From an uncultured Spirochaetaceae bacterium (GTDB taxonomy: Bacteria > Spirochaetota > Spirochaetia > Treponematales > Treponemataceae), in the NCBI GenBank assembly GCA_902766345.1, contig CACXDK010000200.1, positions 1 to 9,263 on the forward strand: 9,263 nucleotides of DNA. The letters are read 5' to 3'. Of the stretch, positions 1 through 5,774 are shown piece after piece (the stretch's first letter is position 1; every line of letters begins with the position of its first letter). The position numbers were made by a program, and so were the translations under genes. Under the pieces are notes generated by a model. It was not told where the DNA came from. It was given only the letters and a program-made list of their open reading frames with translations, and did not search any database.

Positions 1-233
1 TTGCCCTTCTTAGTCAGATCTTCTGTAATAGTAAGGATGTCTCCAGCAATTCCGCCTGCAAAAAGGCTCATCATGGAATCATAAATAATATGATTGCGAT
101 CATCATAAAAATTATCAGCACGCAAATATGTTACAACATCGCTGACAGACTTCCAGTTGAGCAGCATGGCACCAAGAGTTGCACGTTCAGCTTCAAGATT
201 ATGCGGTGGAATTTTTCCTTTTAATACATCCAT
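1..233 (-). CDS. dnaB: Replicative DNA helicase DnaB, N-terminal fragment (runs off left edge)
   Basis: The gene reads from ATG at 233 leftwards and is open to the window edge (77 codons plus two bases). The N-terminus contains PPHNLEAERATLGAMLL, the hallmark opening of the DnaB N-terminal domain, followed by the helical region around YDDRNHIIYDSMMSLF. DnaB is the hexameric ATP-dependent helicase that unwinds DNA at the replication fork and recruits DnaG primase through this N-terminal domain. The ATPase core lies outside the window. An in-frame ATG also exists at 245, but the ATG at 233 has GGGGG five bases upstream and gives a more typical N-terminus, so it is preferred. The gene is last of the rpsF-ssb-rpsR-rplI-dnaB series seen here, a common bacterial order linking translation and replication genes. 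Confidence 0.93.
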   Translation of the reverse strand, partial: MDVLKGKIPPHNLEAERATLGAMLLNWKSVSDVVTYLRADNFYDDRNHIIYDSMMSLFAGGIAGDILTITEDLTKKG

Positions 234-257
234 TCTGACCCCCATTTAAAACTAAAT

Positions 258-287
258 AGCCCGCGAAAGAATAAACCTTCACGGGCT
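258..287 (-). terminator. Stem-loop between rplI and dnaB (possible leaky terminator or processing site)
   Basis: On the minus-strand transcript AGCCCGTGAAGG pairs with CTTTCGCGGGCT across a six-base loop (TTTATT). This gives a 12-bp stem with two G-U pairs. It begins 21 bases after the rplI stop and is followed by ATTTAGTTTTAAA, which is U-rich but interrupted. That tail runs straight into the dnaB start region, so complete termination would cut off dnaB. Partial termination or protection of the upstream mRNA end is more likely. The stem is seen in the sequence; its role is inferred. Confidence 0.6.
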
Positions 288-308
288 TGTTGCAAATGAA
301 ACTAAAAA

Positions 309-860
309 TTAGTTATTTTCAGCTGATGCTTCAGCTTCTGCTTCCTTATTTTCAGCTTTTTCTGCTCTTGACTTCTTAGCAGGCTTTTCTTCTTTCTTAC
401 CTTCTTCATTTGTTGGCTGAGCCTGTACAGAAAGCTTTACTTCTGCAAGAGCTGCTTCATACAAATGAACCTTGAATGTGTAAGAACCACAGCTCTTAAT
501 TGTAAGACCTGGGATTTCGATACGCTTTCTTTCAATTTCATAACCAAGCTTTGCATAGTAGTCAACAAGAGTCTGGCTTGTAACAGCACCGTAGAGCTTG
601 CCGTTTGTACCAGCAGGCATTGTAAGAACAACATCCTGAGCTTCAAGCTTTTCTTTAAGAGACTTGCTGTCTGCTCTCTTCTGCTCTTTACGTGCTTCAA
701 TTTCAGCCTTTTTACCTTCAAAATATGCTACGCTTTCTGGTGTGTAAGGAACAGCAAATCCGTGTGGGAAAAGATAGTTTCTAGCATAACCGTTTGCTAC
801 AGTCTTTACATCGCCCATTTCACCAAGATGTTTAACATCATCATTAAGAATAATTTTCAT
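309..860 (-). CDS. rplI: 50S ribosomal protein L9 with a charged C-terminal tail
   Basis: This 183-residue protein carries the L9 N-terminal signature at about residues 13-40 (GEMGDVKTVANGYARNYLFP). A long connecting helix rich in K and E follows (about 45-75), then the C-terminal domain with GKLYGAVTSQTLVD (87-100). L9 binds 23S rRNA near the L1 stalk and helps maintain reading frame. Family members are usually about 150 residues. Here residues 149-183 form an extra low-complexity tail dominated by K, E and A, probably disordered. The ATG at 860 is preceded by AGAGGAG at good spacing. The gene lies 91 bases after rpsR and before dnaB in the same operon. Confidence 0.97.
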   Translation of the reverse strand: MKIILNDDVKHLGEMGDVKTVANGYARNYLFPHGFAVPYTPESVAYFEGKKAEIEARKEQKRADSKSLKEKLEAQDVVLTMPAGTNGKLYGAVTSQTLVDYYAKLGYEIERKRIEIPGLTIKSCGSYTFKVHLYEAALAEVKLSVQAQPTNEEGKKEEKPAKKSRAEKAENKEAEAEASAENN

Positions 861-929
861 TTCAAGCTCCTCTTAAAAAAGAATTAATTTTTCGGATACG
901 TCACCAGGAGTTGGATCGCATTTCGTTGT

Positions 930-952
930 AAGATAGAAATAAGATCTATCTT
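930..952 (-). other. Small inverted repeat at the rpsR stop codon
   Basis: On the minus strand AAGATAG and CTATCTT form a 7-bp stem around a nine-base loop. It begins at the last base of the rpsR stop codon and lies in the 91-base rpsR-rplI spacer. It is AT-rich and has no U-run after it, so it is not a convincing terminator. An mRNA stability or processing element is possible. Confidence 0.3.
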
Positions 953-1284
953 TAGTCTGCTACGTATGGAAGCAAACAGATTGAACGTGCTCTCTTAATT
1001 GCAACAGCAAGTTCCTTCTGATGCTTTGCACAAGTACCAGTTATGCGACGTGGAAGAATCTTACCACGTTCTGTTGTAAAGCGGCGCAAACCGTCTGCGT
1101 CCTTATAATCAATCTTTGCCTTGTTTGCACAGAAACGGCATACTCTCTTGTGAAAGAAAGCCTTTCCCTTTGCACGACCGCGAGCTTCGTCCTCACGACC
1201 TGAATCTTCTGCAGCAACCTGATCTGCACCATTATCAATCTTCTGATCTTCCACAACTTCGTTTCTTGTTGCTTCGTCTGTCAT
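952..1284 (-). CDS. rpsR: 30S ribosomal protein S18, zinc-ligand type, with N-terminal extension
   Basis: The protein has 110 residues. The conserved S18 core starts near residue 42 and includes KRVCRFC (47-52), [31 protein letters not shown] and the basic C-terminal helix ending [11 protein letters not shown]18 forms a heterodimer with S6 on the platform of the 30S subunit. C49, C52, C85 and H88 look like the metal-ligand set of zinc-type S18 proteins. Residues 1-40 are an acidic, probably disordered extension absent from the roughly 75-residue standard protein. The chosen ATG has AGGAGC upstream with good spacing. No credible alternative start removes the extension, since there is no internal Met between residue 1 and the core. 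The gene follows ssb by 39 bases. Confidence 0.97.
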   Translation of the reverse strand: MTDEATRNEVVEDQKIDNGADQVAAEDSGREDEARGRAKGKAFFHKRVCRFCANKAKIDYKDADGLRRFTTERGKILPRRITGTCAKHQKELAVAIKRARSICLLPYVAD

Positions 1285-1323
1285 AATATGCTCCTATTAT
1301 TACGAGTGATATCCTTTCTTTTA

Positions 1324-1818
1324 TTAGAAAGGAATGTCTTCAGGAAAACCGCTACTGTCTCCGCCAAAGCTTTCATCAGGTGCAGAATCTGCAGCCTGAT
1401 AGTTCTGTGCAGAAGGACGAGGTGTATAGCCACCTTGCATCTGCTGACCTGAACCACCATTATATGAAGATGATGGACTTCCGTCAGCACGACCGCCTAA
1501 AAGTTCAATTGTATTTGCCATGATGCGGATTTTACTGAACTTCTGACCGTCCTTTTCCCAGCGATCCTGCTTTAAGGATCCCTGAACAGCTATCTGTTTT
1601 CCTTTTGTGAGGTATTGTTTTAAAGATTCCGCCGGCTTACCAAAGTAGGAAACATCGAAATAATTAACTTCGCTAACCCACTGATCGCCATCCTTACGGC
1701 TTCTGTTTACAGCAACAGACATTGCAGCGACGGCTGTTCCACTCTGTAGATAACTTAATTCCGCATCGCGAGTAAGACGACCAACTAAAGATACGCTGTT
1801 TAAATCTGAACCTGCCAT
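1324..1818 (-). CDS. ssb: Single-stranded DNA-binding protein
   Basis: The protein is 164 residues, a normal bacterial SSB length. The OB-fold spans about residues 6-108, with LNSVSLVGRLTRDAELSYL at the start and FSKIRIMANTIELLGG at its end. A Gly/Ser/Gln-rich flexible linker follows (about 109-153). The acidic tip at the C-terminus, SGFPEDIPF, recruits replication and repair partners. SSB coats single-stranded DNA during replication, recombination and repair. The ATG at 1818 is preceded by AGAGGT. Two stop codons in tandem (TAA TAA) end the gene. Its place between rpsF and rpsR is the standard arrangement. Confidence 0.97.
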   Translation of the reverse strand: MAGSDLNSVSLVGRLTRDAELSYLQSGTAVAAMSVAVNRSRKDGDQWVSEVNYFDVSYFGKPAESLKQYLTKGKQIAVQGSLKQDRWEKDGQKFSKIRIMANTIELLGGRADGSPSSSYNGGSGQQMQGGYTPRPSAQNYQAADSAPDESFGGDSSGFPEDIPF

Positions 1819-1851
1819 GTATACCTCTATAGTAATGTTCTACGCTCTAAC

Positions 1852-2142
1852 TTAAGCGTCTTTTTCTGTCTTGAGTACGAAAAGATACTTCAAGAGATTT
1901 GCATTCAATCTGAACTGAAGATTCATTTCTGAAATCTTTGCAGGATTTGCCTTGATGTGGAAAAGAACAAATCTTCCGCGGCGAAGCTTCTTGATTTCAT
2001 AAGTGAGATCGCGGTCACCGAAAGGCTCTTCCTTTTCAATCTCTACACCAAATTTTGCAAGGTCAGCACGAAGAGTGTCTGTACCAGCCTTGAATTTCTC
2101 ATCCTCTACAGGATAGATAGTCATAAGTTCATACTTTCTCAT
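1852..2142 (-). CDS. rpsF: 30S ribosomal protein S6
   Basis: The 96-residue protein begins MRKYELMTIYPVED and contains PFGDRDLTYEIKKLRRGRFVLFHI, both typical of S6. S6 binds S18 and 16S rRNA on the small-subunit platform. The reading frame is open for 30 more codons to an ATG at 2232, but that ATG lies at the promoter's -35 element and the extra residues do not resemble S6. The ATG at 2142 has AAGGAAG eight bases upstream and gives the usual N-terminus and length. S6 is the first gene of the ribosomal/SSB operon and is followed by ssb after 33 bases. Confidence 0.97.
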   Translation of the reverse strand: MRKYELMTIYPVEDEKFKAGTDTLRADLAKFGVEIEKEEPFGDRDLTYEIKKLRRGRFVLFHIKANPAKISEMNLQFRLNANLLKYLFVLKTEKDA

Positions 2143-2171
2143 AGTATATTCTTCCTTATGGTCTTTGAATG

Positions 2172-2191
2172 GGAGGCACGTGCGTGTCTCC
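2172..2191 (-). promoter_or_regulatory. Hairpin in the rpsF 5' leader
   Basis: The leader RNA contains GGAGACACGCACGTGCCTCC, which folds into an eight-base-pair stem interrupted by one A-C mismatch, with a four-base loop. It starts a few bases after the predicted transcription start and ends about 30 bases before the rpsF start codon. In several bacteria S6:S18 binds the rpsF leader and represses the operon, so a structured leader here invites that reading. However, the CCG element associated with known S6:S18 sites is not present in this leader. Confidence 0.45.
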
Positions 2192-2203
2192 AAGGGGTAT
2201 AGA

Positions 2204-2232
2204 ATAATAACAAATTCAACTGTTTTCGTCAA
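2204..2232 (-). promoter_or_regulatory. Sigma70-type promoter of the rpsF operon
   Basis: On the minus strand TTGACG (2232-2227) and TATTAT (2209-2204) are separated by exactly 17 bases, each matching five of six consensus positions. The predicted start is near 2197, giving a leader of about 55 bases before rpsF. It lies directly downstream of the 24-bp dyad array, whose nearest unit ends 17 bases from the -35 element. Confidence 0.75.
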
Positions 2233-2249
2233 TATTCAATGCAAGAACT

Positions 2250-2345
2250 TGTTCTATACAAGAACAAATACTCACTTCTAATAAAGAAGTAAGGTGTTCT
2301 TCTAGTCAGAAAGTAACTTTCACTTCTTGTAAAGAAGTAAATTGC
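2250..2345. repeat. Four degenerate 24-bp tandem repeats, each with a central dyad
   Basis: Units start at 2250, 2274, 2298 and 2322 with no insertions or deletions between them. Each carries a 17-base dyad: TGTTCTATACAAGAACA, ACTTCTAATAAAGAAGT, TCTTCTAGTCAGAAAGT (imperfect; TTCT-AGTC-AGAA within it) and ACTTCTTGTAAAGAAGT. The remaining seven bases of each unit are much less conserved. Unit 1 differs from units 2 and 4 at two positions in each arm, and both changes are matched on the other arm. This suggests selection for symmetry. The array fills most of the 119 bases between the acetyltransferase stop and the rpsF -35 element. It could be a multi-site operator for a dimeric regulator, a set of weak RNA hairpins, or a decayed minisatellite. 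Confidence 0.75.
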
Positions 2346-2350
2346 TGCCA

Positions 2351-2364
2351 TTTACAGTTGTAAA
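2351..2364. repeat. Perfect palindrome overlapping the acetyltransferase stop codon
   Basis: TTTACA-GT-TGTAAA covers the last codons and the stop of the acetyltransferase gene. It is centred about 27 bases from the last dyad of the 24-bp array, so it is roughly but not exactly in phase. It may be a fifth, diverged member or coincidence. Confidence 0.35.
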
Positions 2365-2804
2365 GTCATACCTTCTGCATTTACATTAAAGCCAAGGCTT
2401 TTATAAAGTGGAAATCCGTCTTCCGTAGCGTCAAGGCTCATTTCTGTGCATCCTTTAGACTTTGCTTCTTCAAGCAGCATAGACACCATCTTTCTTGCAA
2501 GTCCCTGCCGCCTGTAATCTTTATTTGTATATACATTCATAAGATGTGCCCTTTTTCCTGTAGGATGACTGAATGTAGGCATAACGGTTATGTAACTTAC
2601 AGAAGCACAGCCTACAACTCTGTCTCCATCTTTTGCCAAAACAGTCGTCTGATCTCCATTCAGAAAATATTCACGGGAGCATTTTACCAAGCTTTCATTA
2701 AATTCATATTGTGCATCCAGATTATTTACTACTTTCAGCATTTCCAGACGAACAGACATAAGATCCTCAATATCAGCACTACCAGCCTTAATTATTTCAA
2801 CCAT
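2352..2804 (-). CDS. GNAT-family N-acetyltransferase
   Basis: The 150-residue protein has the GNAT fold in sequence order. The N-terminal strand is VEIIKAG; the middle strands are TTVLAKDGDRVVGCASVSYI (53-72). The acetyl-CoA-binding motif A is LMNVYTNKDYRRQGLARKMV (88-107), with the RRQGLA pyrophosphate loop at 98-103. Motif B is DATEDGFPLYKSLGF (125-139), where Y134 is at the position often acting as general acid. It should transfer acetyl from acetyl-CoA to an amine, but the substrate cannot be told from sequence. AAGGTGA precedes the ATG. It is co-oriented with rpsF and lies upstream of it, with its own likely promoter. No strong terminator separates them, so read-through into rpsF is possible. 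Confidence 0.88.
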   Translation of the reverse strand: MVEIIKAGSADIEDLMSVRLEMLKVVNNLDAQYEFNESLVKCSREYFLNGDQTTVLAKDGDRVVGCASVSYITVMPTFSHPTGKRAHLMNVYTNKDYRRQGLARKMVSMLLEEAKSKGCTEMSLDATEDGFPLYKSLGFNVNAEGMTLQL

Positions 2805-2833
2805 AATAAATCACCTTAACATAACAATATAAA

Positions 2834-2862
2834 ATAGTAAATAAAGAATAAAACAATCTCAA
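2834..2862 (-). promoter_or_regulatory. Candidate promoter of the acetyltransferase gene
   Basis: TTGAGA (2862-2857) and TACTAT (2839-2834) on the minus strand are 17 bases apart, which would start transcription near 2827, about 23 bases before the start codon. The region is very AT-rich, so chance matches are likely and the call is tentative. Confidence 0.4.
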
Positions 2863-2923
2863 AACATAAGTTTTTAAAGGCTTTTATAAGATAAATGCCG
2901 AACATATAAAATAGAAAAAGAAT

Positions 2924-2952
2924 TTGAAATATAAATAAAGGTATGATAAAAT
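2924..2952 (+). promoter_or_regulatory. Sigma70-type extended -10 promoter of the chemosensory operon
   Basis: TTGAAA (2924-2929) is followed after 17 bases by TAAAAT (2947-2952), with the extended -10 TG at 2944-2945. The predicted start is near 2959, about 36 bases before the receptor start codon. The spacing and the TG make it stronger than other matches in this AT-rich region. A housekeeping promoter rather than a flagellar sigma28 one would separate this operon from the flagellar regulon. Confidence 0.6.
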
Positions 2953-2994
2953 TCTAAATTAACATGTATAAGAAATTCTTAAAGGAGCTTTAAC

Positions 2995-4749
2995 ATGAAA
3001 AACAATCACTTTTCATTAAGTCCGGCACAAATACTAACTATAATTGCACCACTTGCAATTATAGCAATGTACACTTTCATATCATTTACATCAATGATAA
3101 ACAACATAATAAATTCGAGCATAATCGATAAAGCTGCAGGTCTGAATGAAAAAGTTGAATACGAAGTAAGAACGGCATTTGAACCACCTGCTGTGGCAAT
3201 GGAATCTTTAGCCTATGCCACAAACCAGGCAAGCGGACAGAGTGCTGTAAAAGACCTTCTCAAAATAAGTGCAAAAAATTATCCTATATGTGAAGCTTTC
3301 TATTTTGCTACAGCACAGTCACCAGCAAAAGGTGGTTACCAGATAACCAGTGATGATTATGAAGCCCCTGCAAACTTTGATCACACTACCCGTTCTTGGT
3401 TTACAGAAGCCGTAAAAGCAAAGGGTATGCTTGCAGCAAGTGAGCCTTATCTTAATACTCGTACAAACAAAGTGTGCATTTCATTTTCTCAGGCTGTTTA
3501 CAATAGCAAAAACCGCTTTATAGGTGTTGTAGGTTGCGACATAATGCTTGATAATCTTTCGGAAATAATCAATAAAATTTATCTTTCTGAAAAAACTAAA
3601 GCTTATATTCTTACCCAGAACGGTCTTTACCTTACAAATCCAGACACTTCATTAATCATGAAAGATTCCTATTTTGACCACACAACCCTTGATACAGTAA
3701 AATACCCTTTGGAAAAATATCTTGACGGCAACACAAAAACTTTTATACAGGGAAACAACTTCTTTGCAGTACGAAAATTGGCAGCCGCACCTTGGTATGT
3801 AGTCATGGAAGGTCCAATGAGCGATTTTACAGGAAAATATGCTTTCTGGCTCCTTATAATACTCATAATTGTAGGCATCCTTATTTTTGGAAATGTTATT
3901 TTTGACGGTTACATAATGAACAAGACTAAGATGAAGGAACTGAAAGTCAGTGAAAATCTTCTTTCCGAAACACAAAATCTTGTTGTAGCATCACGAGAAA
4001 CAGCCGCCACAAGTCAGGATCAGAGTGCAGCAGTAAAGGAAATTGTTGCCACAATGGAAGATTCCAACACACTTTCAGAAAACATCTCTACAAAAATAAA
4101 AGATGTTGCAGGTGTTGCCACAAAAACATCAGCAGATGTTCTTTCAGGTGTAGAAACACTTGCACAGAACGTTGCTCAGTTGCGTGAGATTTTTGATGCA
4201 AACCAGGAGACAATAGAAGGCATTAAGGCTCTGAGTGATAAGATTGAAAACATCTGGGATATAGTAACTCTTATTAACAGTGTCGCAGATCAGGCAAAAA
4301 TCATTGCTTTTAATGCAGAACTTGAAGCAAGTAGTGCTGGTGAAGCAGGAAAGAACTTCCACATTGTTGCAACAGAAATCCGACGCCTTGCAGACGGTAT
4401 TATTGACGGTACAAAAGAAATTAAGGAACGCATTAATGAAATTCAGCAGTCTTCAGACAGCCTTATCATCAAAAGTGAAAGCGGAACAGCTAAAATTAAT
4501 GAAGGCTGTGAAAAAGCAAAGGAACTTGAATCTAAATTTAACAGCATAAAGAGCTCTGCCGAAATCACTGCAACATCAAGTGCAGACATAACAAACATAA
4601 TACAGCAACAGGCAACTGCATCAGAGCAAATTCTTATTACCCTAAAGCAGATTTCTGCAGGTGTTGAAAACTTTACTCAGGCAACAGAAAACATCTCAAC
4701 TTCTTCAACAAAATTAAAAACACTGGCAGAAAACCTGAATAAAAATTAA
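2995..4749 (+). CDS. Methyl-accepting chemotaxis protein with dCache sensor, HAMP-less, divergent tip
   Basis: The 584-residue receptor has TM1 at about 13-35, a periplasmic dCache-type domain at about 45-275 and TM2 at about 283-304. A cytoplasmic coiled-coil hairpin of nearly equal arms (about 310-445 and 445-584) follows. The sensor has F128, RSWF (133-136), Y152 and D182, which resembles the amino-acid-binding dCache pattern. No HAMP domain fits between TM2 and the hairpin. The tip reads KIIAFNAELEASSAGEAGKN. Tsr N381, E385 and E391 are matched (N440, E444, E450), but F373 and R388 become D432 and S447. AATSQDQSAA (337-346) and ATASEQILIT (540-549) are candidate methylation sites for the neighbouring CheR and CheB. 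There is no C-terminal NWETF-like tether. AAAGGAG precedes the ATG. The gene is first of the chemosensory operon. Confidence 0.94.
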   Translation: MKNNHFSLSPAQILTIIAPLAIIAMYTFISFTSMINNIINSSIIDKAAGLNEKVEYEVRTAFEPPAVAMESLAYATNQASGQSAVKDLLKISAKNYPICEAFYFATAQSPAKGGYQITSDDYEAPANFDHTTRSWFTEAVKAKGMLAASEPYLNTRTNKVCISFSQAVYNSKNRFIGVVGCDIMLDNLSEIINKIYLSEKTKAYILTQNGLYLTNPDTSLIMKDSYFDHTTLDTVKYPLEKYLDGNTKTFIQGNNFFAVRKLAAAPWYVVMEGPMSDFTGKYAFWLLIILIIVGILIFGNVIFDGYIMNKTKMKELKVSENLLSETQNLVVASRETAATSQDQSAAVKEIVATMEDSNTLSENISTKIKDVAGVATKTSADVLSGVETLAQNVAQLREIFDANQETIEGIKALSDKIENIWDIVTLINSVADQAKIIAFNAELEASSAGEAGKNFHIVATEIRRLADGIIDGTKEIKERINEIQQSSDSLIIKSESGTAKINEGCEKAKELESKFNSIKSSAEITATSSADITNIIQQQATASEQILITLKQISAGVENFTQATENISTSSTKLKTLAENLNKN

Positions 4750-4754
4750 CATCA

Positions 4755-4768
4755 GCATGAAGGCATGC
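4755..4768 (+). other. Small stem-loop between the receptor gene and cheW
   Basis: GCATG-AAGG-CATGC can form a five-pair stem with a four-base loop, six bases after the receptor stop codon and seven bases before the cheW ribosome binding site. It is too short and lacks a U-run, so it is not a terminator. It could modestly affect mRNA decay or the ratio of receptor to CheW. Confidence 0.25.
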
Positions 4769-4774
4769 AAATAA

Positions 4775-4792
4775 AGAGGAGACAAAGTTTTG
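4775..4792 (+). promoter_or_regulatory. Ribosome binding site fixing a TTG start for cheW
   Basis: AGAGGAGA (4775-4782) lies seven bases before TTG at 4790-4792. The only upstream in-frame ATG (4757) meets a stop after five codons. The next in-frame Met is deep inside the CheW domain. TTG is therefore the start. Confidence 0.8.
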
Positions 4793-5293
4793 AACGAAGA
4801 AATTGTAAATGATATTGCTTCAAATCAAAAGCAAGAAGAAGAAAAGGTTGAGGTACAAAATAAAATCACATGGCTTATCTTTTCAATAAATGAAAAGAAA
4901 TATGCCATTAAATCTTCGGAAGTACACGAAATTATTCGTGACTTAACAGTATACAAGCTTCCCTTCTTGCCTTCATACATTGAAGGTGTAATAAACAGAC
5001 GTGGAGATCCATTTACTGTTATAAATCCACTTTCGATCATTGACAGCATGGAAGCACCACCTCCAGAGTCAAGTCTGTTCCTTATCTTGAAAAGGACAGA
5101 TGATCAGGTTTCCCTGCACATTTCGGACATTCTTTCTTTCTATGATGTAGAAGAAAATGACATTCATCTTATTCCTAACGGAGAAAATGAAGGTCTGTAT
5201 CTTGGTACAATTGAATACAATAAAGAAGAAATTCCTGCATTGAATTCAGAAGCTTTTGAACTTATATTGAGGAAAGATTTTGGAGCTGCATAA
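4790..5293 (+). CDS. cheW: CheW chemotaxis coupling protein
   Basis: The 167-residue protein has an acidic, probably flexible N-terminus (1-25). The CheW fold then starts at ITWLIFSINEKKYAIKSSEVHEIIR, includes YIEGVINRRGDPFTVINPLSII (equivalent to the family's GVINLRG..PVIDL) and ends near residue 160. CheW bridges chemoreceptor tips to the P5 domain of CheA in the cytoplasmic array. The start is TTG with a strong ribosome binding site. Position directly after a receptor and upstream of cheA suggests it serves this system. Its 3' end overlaps the next gene by 14 bases. Confidence 0.92.
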   Translation: MNEEIVNDIASNQKQEEEKVEVQNKITWLIFSINEKKYAIKSSEVHEIIRDLTVYKLPFLPSYIEGVINRRGDPFTVINPLSIIDSMEAPPPESSLFLILKRTDDQVSLHISDILSFYDVEENDIHLIPNGENEGLYLGTIEYNKEEIPALNSEAFELILRKDFGAA

Positions 5294-5774
5294 TCAATTC
5301 ACATGTATTTCATACGATATAATTGATTTTCTCATTCCAAGTAAATATGTTGTTTCCGGCATTTTCTTAAGCATTCCGAAAGACAGCAAGACAATTCTGT
5401 TCAACAGGGAAACACTTCCGCATATATACATCGGGAACATGCTTGAAAAAGAATTTCAATGCACGTCAAAGGCAGACACATCTGTAGTGCTTGTAATGAA
5501 CAAAAATGATTTTTCGGCAGAAGTATGTAAAACCATTATAAATCATACAGATACGGCTTTTCCAGCAACAGGAAACCTTGCACTTTCTGTAAACGGAAAC
5601 ATTTCAAGCAGGGAATTCATATTAGATACATTTCATCTTATGCCGCAAGGAATAAGGGAACGTCTTGGCTCCTGTGGAATTGATGCAATTATATTTCCAG
5701 ATGATGTACGCAAGCAAATCCTTATTGCTCCAGATCTGTTATTAAAAAAATTCTTTACAGGAGGCCTTCAATGA
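5280..5774 (+). CDS. Divergent CheW-like protein (second coupling-type protein)
   Basis: The 164 residues are close to CheW length. The opening QFTCISYDIIDFLIPSKYVV has the CheW beta-strand and IP..YV pattern. ILFNRETLPHIYIGNML (39-55) can be laid over the CheW INLRG..PVIDL segment, with the conserved Gly missing. The second half is hard to align. I therefore call it CheW-like on weak similarity plus context, and it could be another fold. The TTG start at 5280 follows GAGGAAAG (5269-5276) and lies inside cheW. The stop overlaps the cheB start as ATGA, so translation of all three genes is probably coupled. A role as a modified adaptor, an array spacer or a CheB/CheA partner is only a guess. 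Confidence 0.6.
   Translation: MELHNQFTCISYDIIDFLIPSKYVVSGIFLSIPKDSKTILFNRETLPHIYIGNMLEKEFQCTSKADTSVVLVMNKNDFSAEVCKTIINHTDTAFPATGNLALSVNGNISSREFILDTFHLMPQGIRERLGSCGIDAIIFPDDVRKQILIAPDLLLKKFFTGGLQ

Noticed and set aside
465..887. 140-codon open frame on the plus strand opposite rplI
   Set aside because: It is antisense to a clear ribosomal gene, has no ribosome binding site or recognisable domain, and is Cys/Phe/Leu-rich as expected from the reverse of a K/E-rich gene.
2143..2232. S6 start at the upstream ATG (2232)
   Set aside because: That ATG lies at the -35 element of the operon promoter, and the added 30 residues do not look like S6. The ATG at 2142 has a proper ribosome binding site and the standard N-terminus.
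2250..2345. CRISPR-like array
   Set aside because: The units abut in an exact 24-bp period with no unique spacers of typical length, and the repeats are degenerate. There are no cas genes nearby.
2322..2364. Intrinsic terminator after the acetyltransferase gene
   Set aside because: The dyads here are AT-rich, with short arms and no run of U following on the minus strand. They fit the periodic array better than a terminator.
2875..2904. Sigma28-type flagellar promoter (TAAA ... GCCGAACA) upstream of the receptor gene
   Set aside because: The spacer is 18 bases rather than about 15, and the -10 matches GCCGATAA only partly. The TTGAAA-17-TAAAAT promoter nearer the gene fits better.
3652..3975. 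107-codon open frame on the minus strand inside the receptor gene
   Set aside because: It is a shadow of the receptor coding sequence with no domain, start signal or neighbour support.
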